In this document: positions 53,309-62,999 of the stretch, piece by piece
Numbering within the stretch: position 1 is the stretch's first letter
Layout of the letters: every line of letters begins with the position of its first letter
Assembly: GCF_021462825.1 (NCBI RefSeq)
Contig: NZ_JAKEEB010000010.1
Location: 1-64,000, forward strand
DNA: 64,000 nt
Reading direction: 5' to 3'
Source of the DNA: Streptomyces glomeratus
GTDB lineage: Bacteria > Actinomycetota > Actinomycetes > Streptomycetales > Streptomycetaceae
Notes under the pieces: generated by a model
The model's database searches: none
Seen by the model: the letters and a program-made list of their open reading frames with translations, nothing else
What the model was told of the DNA's origin: nothing
Made by a program: the position numbers and the translations under genes

Positions 53309-56300
53309 GTGGTGGCGCAAGAGGGGGACATACGCGGCTGGGCACGCAGGCTCGCGGGGTATGCATGGCGCCATCCGAAGGACGTCGTTCTCGCGCTCGG
53401 CTCGTCCCTGGGCGGCATGGCCGTCATGGCGGTCGTCCCACTGATCACCAAGGTGATCATCGACGATGTCGTGGGGAACCACAGCCGGTCCATGGCCCCC
53501 TGGGCCACCGCCCTCGTCGGCGCCGCCGTCCTCGTCTACGTCTTCACCTACATCCGCCGTTACTACGGCGGCCGGCTCGCCCTGGACGTCCAGCACGACC
53601 TGCGCACGGACATGTACGTGACGATCACCCGGCTCGACGGGCGGCGCCAGGACGAACTGTCCACCGGACAGGTCGTCGGCCGCGCCACCAGCGACCTCCA
53701 GCTGATCCAGGGCCTGCTCTTCATGCTCCCGATGACCATCGGGAACGTCCTCCTCTTCCTGATCTCCCTGGTGATCATGGCCTGGCTGTCGCTGCCGCTG
53801 ACCCTGGTGGCGCTGGCCGTCGCGCCCGCCCTGTGGTTCATCGCCAAGCGCAGCCGCACCCGCCTCCACCCGGCCACCTGGTACGCCCAGGCCCAGGCGG
53901 CCGCTGTGGCGGGCGTGGTCGACGGAGCCGTCAGCGGCGTCCGCGTGGTCAAGGGCTTCGGGCAGGAGGAACAGGAGACCGGCAAGCTGAAGGAGGTCGG
54001 GCGCCGCCTCTTCGCGGGCCGGCTGCGGACCATCCGGCTGAACGCCCGGTACACCCCCGCCCTTCAGGCCGTGCCCGCCCTCGGCCAGGTCGCCATGCTG
54101 GCGCTCGGCGGCTGGCTCGCGGTGCGCGGGCACATCACCCTCGGCACGTTCGTCGCCTTCTCGTCCTACCTCGCACAGCTCGTCGGCCCGGTGCGCATGC
54201 TCGCGGTGGTGCTCACGGTGGGCCAGCAGGCCCGCGCCGGAGCCGAGCGCGTCCTGGAGCTGATCGACACGGAGCCCTCGCTGACGGACGGCACCAAGGA
54301 CCTGCCCGCCGACGCCCCCGCGACCGTCGAGTTCGACGACGTCTCCTTCGCCTACGAGGACGGCCGGCCGGTCCTCGACGGCCTCTCCTTCGAGATACGC
54401 CCCGGCGAGACCCTCGCCGTCGTCGGCTCCTCCGGCTCCGGCAAGTCGACGGTCTCGCTGCTGCTGCCCCGCTTCTACGACGTCACGCACGGCGCCGTCC
54501 TCGTCGGCGGCCACGATGTCCGCGAGCTGTCCCTCACCTCCCTGCGCGCCGCGATCGGACTGGTCCCCGAGGACTCCTTCCTCTTCTCGGACACGGTCCG
54601 CAACAACATCGCCTACGGCCGCCCCGGCGCCACCGACGAGCAGATCGAGCGGGCCGCCCGCGCGGCGCAGGCCGACCGCTTCATCGCCGAGCTGCCCGGT
54701 GGGTACGACACCAAGGTCGGCGAACACGGCCTCACCCTCTCCGGCGGACAGCGCCAGCGCATCGCGCTGGCCCGGGCGATCCTCACCGACCCCCGGCTGC
54801 TGGTCCTCGACGACGCGACCTCGGCGGTGGACGCCCGCGTCGAGCACGAGATCCACGAGGCGCTGAAGCAGGTCATGGAGGGCCGCACGACGCTGCTGAT
54901 CGCCCACCGGCGCTCCACTCTCAACCTCGCCGACCGCATCGCCGTCCTGGACGGCGGCCGGCTCGCCGACATCGGCACGCACGCGGAACTCCAGGAGCGG
55001 TCCGCCCTCTACCGGCGGCTGCTCACCGACCCCGACGAGCTGGGCGGGGTCTCCCCGGGCCACTCCCGGCCCGAGCCCCCGCAGGAGGACACGACCGTCC
55101 GGGAGGAGCTGGACGCCGAGTTCGACGCGGAGCGAGGCGTGACCCCGCATCTGTGGACCGGTGACCGCGAGCCCAGGGACCACGCGCTGAGCGGGACCCC
55201 GGCGACCCCCGAACTCCTCGCCCAGGTCGAGCAGCTGCCCCCGGCCGACGACACCCCGGGCGTCGACGAGACACGTGCGGTGCGGCCGGAGGAGTCGTAC
55301 GGCCTCACCCAGCTGCTCCACGGCTTCGGCCTGCCCCTGCTCGTCAGCCTCGTCCTCGTCGCGGTCGACGCGGGCATGGGCCTGCTGCTGCCGGTCCTGA
55401 TCCGGCACGGCATCGACCAGGGTGTGTCCCGGATGGCCCTCGGAGCTGTCTGGGCCGCGTCCCTGCTGGGCCTGCTCGCCGTCCTCGTCCAGTGGACGGC
55501 GCAGGTCGCCGAGACCCGTATGACCGGGCGGACCGGTGAGCGCGTGCTCTACTCCCTCCGGCTGAAGATCTTCGCGCAGCTCCAGCGGCTCGGCCTCGAC
55601 TACTACGAGCGGGAGCTGACCGGCCGGATCATGACCCGGATGACGACCGACGTCGACGCGCTGTCGACGTTTCTCCAGACGGGGCTCGTCACCGCCTTCG
55701 TCTCCGTGGTCACCTTCTTCGGCATCATGGTCGCGCTGCTGGTGATCGACGTGCAGCTCGCGCTCGTGGTGTTCGCGACGCTGCCGCCGCTGATCGTGGC
55801 GACCGTCTTCTTCCGCCGGGCCAGCGTGAAGGCGTACGAACTCGCCCGCGAGCGGGTGTCGGCGGTCAACGCGGACCTTCAGGAGTCGGTGTCCGGGCTG
55901 CGGATCCTTCAGGCGTTCCGGCGCGAGCGCGACGGCGGACGGCGGTTCACCGAGGGCAGTGACAGCTACCGCCGCGCGCGCATCCGCGGTCAGTGGCTGA
56001 TCTCCGTCTACTTCCCCTTCGTGCAGCTGCTGTCGTCGGTGGCCTCCGCGGCCGTGCTGATCGTGGGCGCGCACCGGGTGGGCGCCGGCACGCTGACGAC
56101 GGGCGCGCTGGTGGCGTACCTGCTGTACATCGACCTGTTCTTCGCCCCGGTGCAGCAGCTCTCCCAGGTCTTCGACGGCTATCAGCAGGCCACGGTGTCG
56201 CTCGGCCGTATCCGGGAGCTGCTCCAGGAGCCGACGTCGACGAAGGCCGCGGCCGACCCGCTGGAGGTGGTGTCCCTGCGCGGCGACGTCACCTTCGAGG

Positions 56301-57091
56301 GCGTCGGCTTCGCCTACGGCGACGACGAGGAGGCCCTCAGCGGCATCGACCTGAGGATCCCCGCCGGCCAGACCGTCGCGTTCGTCGGCGAGACGGGAGC
56401 GGGCAAGTCGACCCTGGTGAAGCTCGTCGCCCGGTTCTACGACCCCACACGCGGCCGGGTGACGATCGACGGCACCGATCTGCGCTGCCTCGACCTGACC
56501 TCGTACCGGCACCGGCTCGGCGTGGTCCCGCAGGAGGCGTATCTGTTCGCCGGGACGGTCCGGGACGCCATCGCCTACGGACGTCCGGACGCGACCGACG
56601 CCGAGGTGGAGGCCGCGGCCCGGGCGGTCGGTGCGCATGACATGATCGCCCGGCTCCCGGGTGGCTATCTGCACCAGGTCGCCGAGCGTGGCCGCAACCT
56701 GTCCGCCGGGCAACGGCAGCTGATCGCCCTGGCCCGCGCGGAACTGGTCGATCCGGACATCCTGCTCCTCGACGAGGCCACGGCCGCGCTGGACCTGGCC
56801 ACCGAGGCGCAGGTCAACCAGGCGACCGACCGCCTCACCGGCCGCCGCGCCGCCCGCCCGTCGCCCGACCACCACCCCTCATCGAGCGCCTGCGCGCGCA
56901 CCACCTTGATCGTCGCCCACCGGCTGACGACCGCCGCCCGTGCCGACCGCGTGGTGGTCATGGACCACGGCCGGATCGCGGAGGACGGCACGCACGAGGA
57001 GCTGCTGCGCCGCGGCGGCCGCTACGCGCAGTTGTGGCGGACGTTCATCGGGGCGCCGGAGCCCGAGGAGCGGGTCGGGTCCACGGCCTGA
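53309..57091 (+). CDS. Fused double ABC exporter (TMD-NBD-TMD-NBD in one chain)
   Basis: This 1260-residue chain contains two type IV exporter units fused head to tail. The first has a transmembrane domain (about 20-300), then a nucleotide-binding domain with Walker A GSSGSGKST (near 373), signature LSGGQRQR and Walker B LLVLDDATSAVD. The second has a transmembrane domain (about 670-970), Walker A GETGAGKST (near 1029), signature LSAGQRQL and Walker B ILLLDEATAALD. The first Walker B has Asp where the catalytic Glu is expected, and the second signature is LSAGQ, so one composite ATP site is probably degenerate, as in heterodimeric exporters. The exported substrate is unknown. A short polar insert follows the second Walker B. 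The GTG at 53309 follows GGGAAGGGG. Confidence 0.92.
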   Translation: MVAQEGDIRGWARRLAGYAWRHPKDVVLALGSSLGGMAVMAVVPLITKVIIDDVVGNHSRSMAPWATALVGAAVLVYVFTYIRRYYGGRLALDVQHDLRTDMYVTITRLDGRRQDELSTGQVVGRATSDLQLIQGLLFMLPMTIGNVLLFLISLVIMAWLSLPLTLVALAVAPALWFIAKRSRTRLHPATWYAQAQAAAVAGVVDGAVSGVRVVKGFGQEEQETGKLKEVGRRLFAGRLRTIRLNARYTPALQAVPALGQVAMLALGGWLAVRGHITLGTFVAFSSYLAQLVGPVRMLAVVLTVGQQARAGAERVLELIDTEPSLTDGTKDLPADAPATVEFDDVSFAYEDGRPVLDGLSFEIRPGETLAVVGSSGSGKSTVSLLLPRFYDVTHGAVLVGGHDVRELSLTSLRAAIGLVPEDSFLFSDTVRNNIAYGRPGATDEQIERAARAAQADRFIAELPGGYDTKVGEHGLTLSGGQRQRIALARAILTDPRLLVLDDATSAVDARVEHEIHEALKQVMEGRTTLLIAHRRSTLNLADRIAVLDGGRLADIGTHAELQERSALYRRLLTDPDELGGVSPGHSRPEPPQEDTTVREELDAEFDAERGVTPHLWTGDREPRDHALSGTPATPELLAQVEQLPPADDTPGVDETRAVRPEESYGLTQLLHGFGLPLLVSLVLVAVDAGMGLLLPVLIRHGIDQGVSRMALGAVWAASLLGLLAVLVQWTAQVAETRMTGRTGERVLYSLRLKIFAQLQRLGLDYYERELTGRIMTRMTTDVDALSTFLQTGLVTAFVSVVTFFGIMVALLVIDVQLALVVFATLPPLIVATVFFRRASVKAYELARERVSAVNADLQESVSGLRILQAFRRERDGGRRFTEGSDSYRRARIRGQWLISVYFPFVQLLSSVASAAVLIVGAHRVGAGTLTTGALVAYLLYIDLFFAPVQQLSQVFDGYQQATVSLGRIRELLQEPTSTKAAADPLEVVSLRGDVTFEGVGFAYGDDEEALSGIDLRIPAGQTVAFVGETGAGKSTLVKLVARFYDPTRGRVTIDGTDLRCLDLTSYRHRLGVVPQEAYLFAGTVRDAIAYGRPDATDAEVEAAARAVGAHDMIARLPGGYLHQVAERGRNLSAGQRQLIALARAELVDPDILLLDEATAALDLATEAQVNQATDRLTGRRAARPSPDHHPSSSACARTTLIVAHRLTTAARADRVVVMDHGRIAEDGTHEELLRRGGRYAQLWRTFIGAPEPEERVGSTA

Positions 57092-57213
57092 CCCGGCGCC
57101 CTGGCCGGGCACCCCGGTCCGGCCGGGGGAGCGCGCACCCGTGCGACGCAACCATCCGACATACGTCCTGCGTCCGTACACCAGTACGTTGATGGTCGCG
57201 GGAGGGACGAGAA

Positions 57214-57600
57214 GTGGACAGTGGTGCGATACGCCGGCGCCTGGCGCTCGGTCTGGCCGTGCTGACGGCGTCCGGCCTGCTCGCCGTGGCGAGCCCGGGG
57301 CACGCGGAGGCGGACGACTTCTGTTCCGGACGGAAGGTACGCACGCTCTCGTTCTCCGCCGGCTCGGTGCGCATCTACAAGCGCGACGGCTTCGTGTGCG
57401 CGGTGACCGTGGCGAAGAGCACCTCCGGCCGGAAGTCGATGTCGGTCAGTGTGCAGGCGCGCGGCAGCCGCCCCGTGACCGACAGCGGGCGGTACCTGCA
57501 CGTCGCCGGGCCGGTGGTCGTGCACGCCGGCCACCGCTGTGTGTGGATCCGCGGATCGGTGGGCTCGTCCTCGGTCAGTTCCGGCTGGATGATGTGCTGA
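57214..57600 (+). CDS. Small secreted protein of unknown function
   Basis: This 128-residue exported protein has a signal peptide (LALGLAVLTASGLLAVASPGHA), then four cysteines in the mature part (FCSG, FVCAV, RCVW, and a C-terminal MMC) that could form disulphides. The GTG at 57214 is preceded by GGGAGGGACGAG. No family is recognised. It lies between the ABC exporter and the S37 peptidase, on the same strand. Confidence 0.7.
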   Translation: MDSGAIRRRLALGLAVLTASGLLAVASPGHAEADDFCSGRKVRTLSFSAGSVRIYKRDGFVCAVTVAKSTSGRKSMSVSVQARGSRPVTDSGRYLHVAGPVVVHAGHRCVWIRGSVGSSSVSSGWMMC

Positions 57601-57722
57601 CAGTCAGGCCGGCAGCCGGGGAACCTTCTTGGCCAATTCACAGGTTTCCCCAACTTCCCCTGGTGCAACGGGAGTTGCTCCGCTAGGTTCCGGCGGACAT
57701 CCGCGTACACAGGGGAGGGTGC

Positions 57723-59144
57723 ATGCGCAAGGCGCTCAGATGGCTGCTGGCGCTCGTGGTGCTCATCGGCACGCTGAGCACGGCCGGGGCGGCCACCGCC
57801 GCCGCGGCGGACACGGACATCAAGGACCGGCTGCTCGCCATACCCGGCATGAGCCTGATCGAGGAGAAGCCGTACCCCGGTTACCGCTTCTTCGTCCTGA
57901 ACTACACCCAGCCGATCGACCACCGGCACCCGTCCAAGGGCACGTTCCAGCAGCGGATCACCGTGCTGCACAAGGACGTCTCACGGCCGACGGTCTTCTA
58001 CACCAGCGGCTACAACGTCTCCACCACCCCGGGCCGCCGTGAGCCGACGCAGATCGTGGACGGCAACCAGGTCTCCATGGAGTATCGATTCTTCACCCCC
58101 TCCCGCCCCGCCCCGGCCGACTGGTCGAAGCTCGACATCTGGCAGGCGGCGAGCGACCAGCACCGCGTCTACGAGGCGCTCAAGCCGGTCTACGGCCACA
58201 GGTGGATCGCGACGGGCGGCTCCAAGGGCGGGATGACGGCGACGTACTACGAGCGCTTCTACCCGCACGACATGGACGGCGTCGTGGCATACGTGGCCCC
58301 CAACGACGTCGTGAACGACGAGGACTCGGCGTACGACCGCTTCTTCGCGTCGGTCGGCACCAAGGAGTGCCGGGACCGGCTGCAGGCGGTCCAGCGTGAG
58401 GCGCTGGTGCGCCGGGAGTCGCTGAAGCGGAAGTACGAGCAGTTCGCGGCGGCCGGCGGCTACACGTTCACCACGATCGGCGGCCTGGACCGGGCCTACG
58501 AGGCGGTCGTCCTGGACTATGTGTGGGGCTTCTGGCAGTACAGCCTGCTGTCGGACTGCGCCACGGTCCCGGCGGACGCCGCACACGCCACCGACCAGCA
58601 GATCTGGGACTCGGTGGACACCATCTCCGGCTTCTCCGCGTACACGGACCAGGGACTGGAGACGTACACGCCGTACTACTACCAGGCCGGTACGCAGCTC
58701 GGGGCGCCCACGATCCACTTCCCGTACATCGAGAAGACGCTGATCCACTACGGCTACCAGCCGCCCCGGAACTTCGTGCCCCGCTCGATCCCGATGCGGT
58801 TCCAGCGGTGGGCGATGCGGGACGTGGACACCTGGGTGCGCCACCACGCACGGCACATGCTGTTCGTGTACGGCCAGAACGACCCGTGGGGTGCGGAGCG
58901 CTTCCGTCTCGGCGCGGGCGCGAAGGACTCCTACGTCTTCACGGCTCCCGGCCTGAACCACGGCGCGAACGTGGCCGGTCTGGTCGCCGACCAGAAGACC
59001 CTGGCCACGGCCCGCATCCTGGACTGGGCGGGCGTGGCGTCGGCGACGGTCCGCTCCGACCCGTCGGCGGCACGGCCGCTGGCGCGGTACGACGCGCGCC
59101 TGGACCGCCGGGACGTGGAGCGGGAACCGGCGCTCCGGCCGTGA
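57723..59144 (+). CDS. Secreted tripeptidyl aminopeptidase, peptidase family S37
   Basis: This 473-residue exported serine peptidase has a signal peptide (LLALVVLIGTLSTAGAATAAAA) and an alpha/beta-hydrolase fold of the PS-10/S37 type. The nucleophile is S167 in ATGGSKGGMT, and VYGQNDPWGAERF and GLNHGANVAG near the end hold the probable Asp and His. It releases tripeptides from protein N-termini outside the cell. The ATG at 57723 follows GGGGAGGGTGC. A small GCAAC/GTTGC inverted repeat lies about 50 bp upstream. Confidence 0.9.
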   Translation: MRKALRWLLALVVLIGTLSTAGAATAAAADTDIKDRLLAIPGMSLIEEKPYPGYRFFVLNYTQPIDHRHPSKGTFQQRITVLHKDVSRPTVFYTSGYNVSTTPGRREPTQIVDGNQVSMEYRFFTPSRPAPADWSKLDIWQAASDQHRVYEALKPVYGHRWIATGGSKGGMTATYYERFYPHDMDGVVAYVAPNDVVNDEDSAYDRFFASVGTKECRDRLQAVQREALVRRESLKRKYEQFAAAGGYTFTTIGGLDRAYEAVVLDYVWGFWQYSLLSDCATVPADAAHATDQQIWDSVDTISGFSAYTDQGLETYTPYYYQAGTQLGAPTIHFPYIEKTLIHYGYQPPRNFVPRSIPMRFQRWAMRDVDTWVRHHARHMLFVYGQNDPWGAERFRLGAGAKDSYVFTAPGLNHGANVAGLVADQKTLATARILDWAGVASATVRSDPSAARPLARYDARLDRRDVEREPALRP

Positions 59145-59150
59145 CACTCC

Positions 59151-59188
59151 GGCTGTGCCCGGCCGGCTCACACCGTCCGGGCACAGCC
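59151..59188. terminator. Hairpin in the convergent junction
   Basis: GGCTGTGCCCGG (59151-59162) pairs with CCGGGCACAGCC (59177-59188). The right arm lies inside the 3' end of the lipoprotein gene, so both convergent genes end in this element. Confidence 0.75.
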
Positions 59189-59764
59189 CACCGGTCTGTC
59201 GCCGCCCAGCTGGACGTACAGCGCGGTGGACGACGGGCACTGCGAACGCCGCGTCACCGCCGAGGTCACCTTGTACTCGGGCGCGTGACCGCCCTTGCCG
59301 TCGCAGGCCGTCTCGCGGACCTCGCCCCGGCCCGCGCCGTAGACGCAGTCCCCGACGATCGTGCGGGGGCCGCCCCCGCCGCCGGGGTCGCCCGGATGCG
59401 GCGGTTCGAGGTTCCGCATGCACGCGTACCCCCGGGGCACCGACGTGGACGCGCCGATGTGCAGAACGAAGTCCGTGGTCGCCGGGCACCCGGGCGCGCC
59501 GGACGGATCGCCGTCGAACCGGGCGATCACCCGCGCCGCCGCCCGTTCGCTGGTGCACGGCACCTCGGTGAAGCTCGTCGTCCCGAACGAGCTGCACTCG
59601 TCGACCGCGAGGAACTCGGCCCCGTACCCGGACGGCCCCGGTGACGTGGATCCCCCGCCCGGCCGGTCCCGTGCCGTCCCCGAGGAGGTCTGGCACCCGC
59701 ACAGCCCGGTCACCGCCAGCGCGGCCGTGAGCAGCGCACCCAGCCACGTTCGTGTCCCTCGCAT
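59168..59764 (-). CDS. Small secreted lipoprotein, unknown function
   Basis: This 198-residue protein has a signal and lipobox-like LTGLCGC (lipidated Cys near residue 24), then a Gly/Ser/Pro linker. The cysteine-containing domain (ECSSFG, VPCTSE, YACMRN, DCVYG, ETACDG, SQCPSS and the C-terminal GCARTV) could form several disulphides. No family is recognised. The start at 59764 is chosen because the longer frame upstream has no signal-like character. Confidence 0.72.
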   Translation of the reverse strand: MRGTRTWLGALLTAALAVTGLCGCQTSSGTARDRPGGGSTSPGPSGYGAEFLAVDECSSFGTTSFTEVPCTSERAAARVIARFDGDPSGAPGCPATTDFVLHIGASTSVPRGYACMRNLEPPHPGDPGGGGGPRTIVGDCVYGAGRGEVRETACDGKGGHAPEYKVTSAVTRRSQCPSSTALYVQLGGDRPVGCARTV

Positions 59765-59877
59765 CGCCCATCCCCCCGTCCACCCCCGTCCAGCGTGAAC
59801 CGCGGCCACGGCCCACGCCAGACATCCGGGGTGCTTTGCGACATTCGGGGACCACGCGCCCGGTCTCCGGCGTACTT

Positions 59878-61701
59878 CTAGTACGACAGTCCGTACCCGA
59901 GGGGGTACAGCACCTGCGCCGGATCGTCCGCCCGCTGCACCGGCACCGGCAGCCGCCCGCGCGGTCTCACCCGTCCCGCGATCACCCGGGCCGCCGCGCG
60001 CACTTCCACGTCGGTCCAGGAGTAGGACGCCAAGCAGGCCGCCGCATCGGGGAGTCGGGCCACGTCGTACGGATTCCGGAGGGCGAGCGCGACCACCGGC
60101 CTCCCGGTGGCGGTCAGCCGGCTCACCAGGGTCGGCTGGGAACTCGTCGCGCTGACGTTGTAGGTGCCCACGATCACCGCGTCCGTGTTCCCGGCCGCCG
60201 TCACCGCCTTATCGATCGCCGCCGGTGTGGGTGCCGTGCCGGTGGACAGCGCGGTCACCGTGAAGCCCAGCGAGGTCAGGGCGTTCGCCAGGACGGTGGT
60301 GGGCGGCCCGTCGGTGCCGGACGGCGACGCCGGGTCCGCACCCACGACCAGGAGCCTGGGGTGCGTACGGCGCGACAGCGGCAGCACGCCCCCCTTGTTC
60401 ACGAGCAGGGTGGTCGTGCGGTCCGCGATGCGGTCCGCCGCGTGTAGATGCCCGGGGGTGCCGACGGTCCGGTCGACTCCGGTCGCGGTGACGTAGGGCC
60501 GGTCGAGCAGCCCCAGTTTCGCCTTCAGACGCAGGATGCGCAGCAGCGACTCGTCGAGCCGTGCCTCCGTCAGTTCGCCGTCGCGCACCGCCGTGCGCAC
60601 CGCGTTCCAGGCGAGGTCCAGGGACGGCGGGTTGAGCAGCTGGTCGACGCCGGCCTTCAGGGCGAGCACCGGCACCCGGTCGTCGCCGTACTTCTGGCGC
60701 ACGCCCTCCATGCCCAGCGAGTCGGTCACCACCACCCCGTCGTAGCCCAGCTCCTCGCGCAGGATGCCGGTGAGGATCGGTCGCGAGAGGGTCGCCGGGT
60801 CACCGGAGTCGTCGAGTGCGGGGACCATGATGTGCGCGGTCATGATCGCGTCGATCCCGGCGCGGATCGCCGACCGGAAGGGCACCGCGTCGAGCTTCTC
60901 CCACAGTTCGCGGCTGTGGGTGATGACCGGGAAGCCGAAGTGGCTGTCGACGGCGGTATCCCCGTGGCCGGGGAAGTGCTTGGCGGTGGCCGCGACGCCG
61001 GAGTCCTGATAGCCCCTCACCTCCGCCGCGACGAGCCCCGCCACCGCCTCCGGGTCCGCGCCGAAGGACCGTACGCCGATGACCGGGTTGGCCGGATTGA
61101 CGTTCACGTCGGCGTCGGGCGCGTAGTCCTGGCGGATGCCGAGGGCGCGCAGCTCGGCGCCGGAGATCCGGCCGAGGGTCCGGGCGTCGGCCCGTGAGCC
61201 TGTGGCCCCGACCGCCATGGCGCCGGGGAAGAGGGTGGCGGGCCTGCCCACACGGGCGACTATGCCGTGTTCCTGGTCCGTGGCGATGAGCACGGGCAGC
61301 CCGCGTGGCTGGGCGAGGGACGCCCGCTGGATCCCGTTCGAGAGATCCGCGATCTGGTGCGGCGTACGGGTGTTGTGCGCCCAGGTGAAGTAGATGATGC
61401 CGCCGACGCGGTACCTGGCGATCAGTTCGGTGGCCGTGCGGACGCCGATCTCCCGGAGGTTGGCGTCGATGTCGGCCTGGTCGGGGTCGGTTGCCGAGTG
61501 GCCGTAGACCCGCATCACGAACAGCTGGCCGACCTTCTCCTCCAGCGTCATGCGGGAGATCAGGGCCTTGAGCCGCTCGTCGTCGTGCCCGGCGGCGCGG
61601 GCGGGGTCCGGGGTGAGGGCGAGGGCCGCGGTCAGGCCCGCGGCGGCGAGGACCGTGCGTCTGGAGGGGTGTGCGGTGCTTCCCGTGCCGGCGTCGTGCA
61701 C
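59878..61701 (-). CDS. Secreted GH3 beta-N-acetylhexosaminidase (NagZ-like)
   Basis: This 607-residue exported glycosidase has a twin-arginine signal (SRRTVLAAAG). The GH3 barrel includes the NagZ-type KHFPGHGDTAVDSH (residues 241-254; Asp252/His254 dyad) and the nucleophile D327 in VVVTDSLGME. A C-terminal alpha/beta sandwich follows. It should remove GlcNAc from chito-oligosaccharides or muropeptides. The GTG at 61701 is preceded by GGAAGGAG; the frame extends upstream but that is non-coding. A 9-bp inverted repeat lies 44-80 bp upstream. Confidence 0.9.
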   Translation of the reverse strand: MHDAGTGSTAHPSRRTVLAAAGLTAALALTPDPARAAGHDDERLKALISRMTLEEKVGQLFVMRVYGHSATDPDQADIDANLREIGVRTATELIARYRVGGIIYFTWAHNTRTPHQIADLSNGIQRASLAQPRGLPVLIATDQEHGIVARVGRPATLFPGAMAVGATGSRADARTLGRISGAELRALGIRQDYAPDADVNVNPANPVIGVRSFGADPEAVAGLVAAEVRGYQDSGVAATAKHFPGHGDTAVDSHFGFPVITHSRELWEKLDAVPFRSAIRAGIDAIMTAHIMVPALDDSGDPATLSRPILTGILREELGYDGVVVTDSLGMEGVRQKYGDDRVPVLALKAGVDQLLNPPSLDLAWNAVRTAVRDGELTEARLDESLLRILRLKAKLGLLDRPYVTATGVDRTVGTPGHLHAADRIADRTTTLLVNKGGVLPLSRRTHPRLLVVGADPASPSGTDGPPTTVLANALTSLGFTVTALSTGTAPTPAAIDKAVTAAGNTDAVIVGTYNVSATSSQPTLVSRLTATGRPVVALALRNPYDVARLPDAAACLASYSWTDVEVRAAARVIAGRVRPRGRLPVPVQRADDPAQVLYPLGYGLSY

Positions 61702-62022
61702 GTGCGCTCCTTCCGGAGGAGAACGCTTGGGGAGAACGCTGAAGGAAACTTCCGAGGAGTCACCAATATCCGGGAAGTTTCTGCCAGTCAAGGGAATACG
61801 CGGGAACCGGCGGGGGCCGCCATCGGCGCGGTAGGAGGGGGCAGCGCCGATGGCGGCGTGCTGCCGGCCGCGTGCGGCGGAGAGGGTGGTCAGCGATCGC
61901 AGCCAGCAGCGAGGCCGACACCGCAGGCGGAGACTCATCCGGCAGCCTGCGCCTTGGACGACGGCGGGCGCGGACGGGTTCCCGGTGCGCGGCCCGTTTC
62001 CGCAAAGTCGGTACGAGCGGGG
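61702..62022. other. Intergenic region upstream of the GH3 gene
   Basis: About 320 bp between the GH3 start and the end of the LysR gene. Apart from the inverted repeat at 61745-61781, only repetitive GC-rich sequence is visible. No gene is supported. Confidence 0.5.
61745..61781. promoter_or_regulatory. 9-bp inverted repeat upstream of the GH3 gene
   Basis: GAAACTTCC (61745-61753) and GGAAGTTTC (61773-61781) form a perfect inverted repeat with 19 bp between the arms, 44-80 bp before the GTG. It resembles sugar-repressor operators (LacI- or ROK-type) but no repressor gene is adjacent. Confidence 0.5.
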
Positions 62023-62940
62023 TCAGCGCGGTGTGTGTGCCGCCGCCCCGCTCCAGCGTTCCTGCAGGGTCCGCACGGTCTCCGCGATCGCCGGCCTGCG
62101 GGCGGCGCCCGTGCGCCACAGCGCGTAGAGCCGTCGTACGGGCATCGGGTCGAGTGCGACCTCGACGACCCCGGCCGGCAGCGGGCCGCGGCCCAGGCGC
62201 GGGATCAGCGCGACCCCCAGACCGGCGGCGACCAGAGCGACGAGCGTCGGGTTCTCGTCGGCCTGGTGCACCACCTCGGGCTCATGCCCCGCCGCCCGCA
62301 GGGTCCGCAGCAGCCAGTCGTGACAGACCCGGCCCGGCGGCTGGCAGATCCACCGTTCGCCGCCCAGATCCGCACGCCGTACGGCCGTCCGCCCCGCGAA
62401 CGGATGCCCCTCGGGCACGAGCAGATCGCACAGGTCGTCCCCGATGACCGCCTGCTCCACCCCCGCGGGCGCCGGCAGCGGGGCGATGTCCCAGTCGTGC
62501 ACGACGGCGAGGTCGACCGCACCCTTGGCGACCAGGTCCACCGACAGATGCGGGTCGATCTCGGTGAGCCGGGCGTCCAGCGCGGGATGCCGCCGTGCGA
62601 GGTCCGCGAGCACGCCCGGCATCAGCCCGCGCGCCGCGGAGGGGAACGCGGCCACGGTCAGCCGTCCGGCCGGCACCCCGCGGCGCTCCTCCAGATCCGT
62701 CTCGGCACGCTCCACGATCGCCATCAACTCCTGTGCGGCGGTCACGAGTTGCCGCGCCTCGTCGGTGAGCCGCACCCCACGCCCCTCCCGCTCGAGCAGG
62801 GTGGTCCTGGTCTCCCGCTCCAGCTTGGCGATCTGCTGCGAGACGGCGGACGGCGTGTACCCGAGCGCGGCGGCCGCGGCACCGACCGTGCCGTGGACGG
62901 AGACGGCGTGCAGGGCGCGCAGCCGCTGGAGATCGAGCAC
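62023..62940 (-). CDS. LysR-family transcriptional regulator
   Basis: This 305-residue regulator has an N-terminal winged helix (LQRLRALHAVSVHGTVGAAA, then LGYTPSAVSQQIAKLER) and a substrate-binding domain. It is divergent from the EamA transporter and probably controls it. The GTG at 62940 follows GAGGGAGG; 15 codons upstream could also be read but have no ribosome-binding site. Confidence 0.9.
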   Translation of the reverse strand: MLDLQRLRALHAVSVHGTVGAAAAALGYTPSAVSQQIAKLERETRTTLLEREGRGVRLTDEARQLVTAAQELMAIVERAETDLEERRGVPAGRLTVAAFPSAARGLMPGVLADLARRHPALDARLTEIDPHLSVDLVAKGAVDLAVVHDWDIAPLPAPAGVEQAVIGDDLCDLLVPEGHPFAGRTAVRRADLGGERWICQPPGRVCHDWLLRTLRAAGHEPEVVHQADENPTLVALVAAGLGVALIPRLGRGPLPAGVVEVALDPMPVRRLYALWRTGAARRPAIAETVRTLQERWSGAAAHTPR

Positions 62941-62968
62941 GGACCCTCCCTCGGGCCTGACAGGAATT

Positions 62969-62999
62969 AGCGATGCTTCATCCAACCATGATCATCGCT
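62969..62999. promoter_or_regulatory. Inverted repeat in the LysR-EamA gap
   Basis: AGCGATG (62969-62975) and CATCGCT (62993-62999) form an inverted repeat in the 94-bp divergent gap. A direct TGCTTCA (62974-62980 and 63002-63008) overlaps it. This is a candidate LysR binding site. Confidence 0.45.

Noticed and set aside
53174..56875. Very long minus-strand open frame of over 1200 codons
   Set aside because: It is antisense to the ABC exporter, whose Walker and signature motifs are intact; high GC at the third position keeps opposite frames open.
57092..57213. A possible small gene or terminator between the exporter and the secreted protein
   Set aside because: Only short GC-rich complementarity is present, and no open frame with a start signal.
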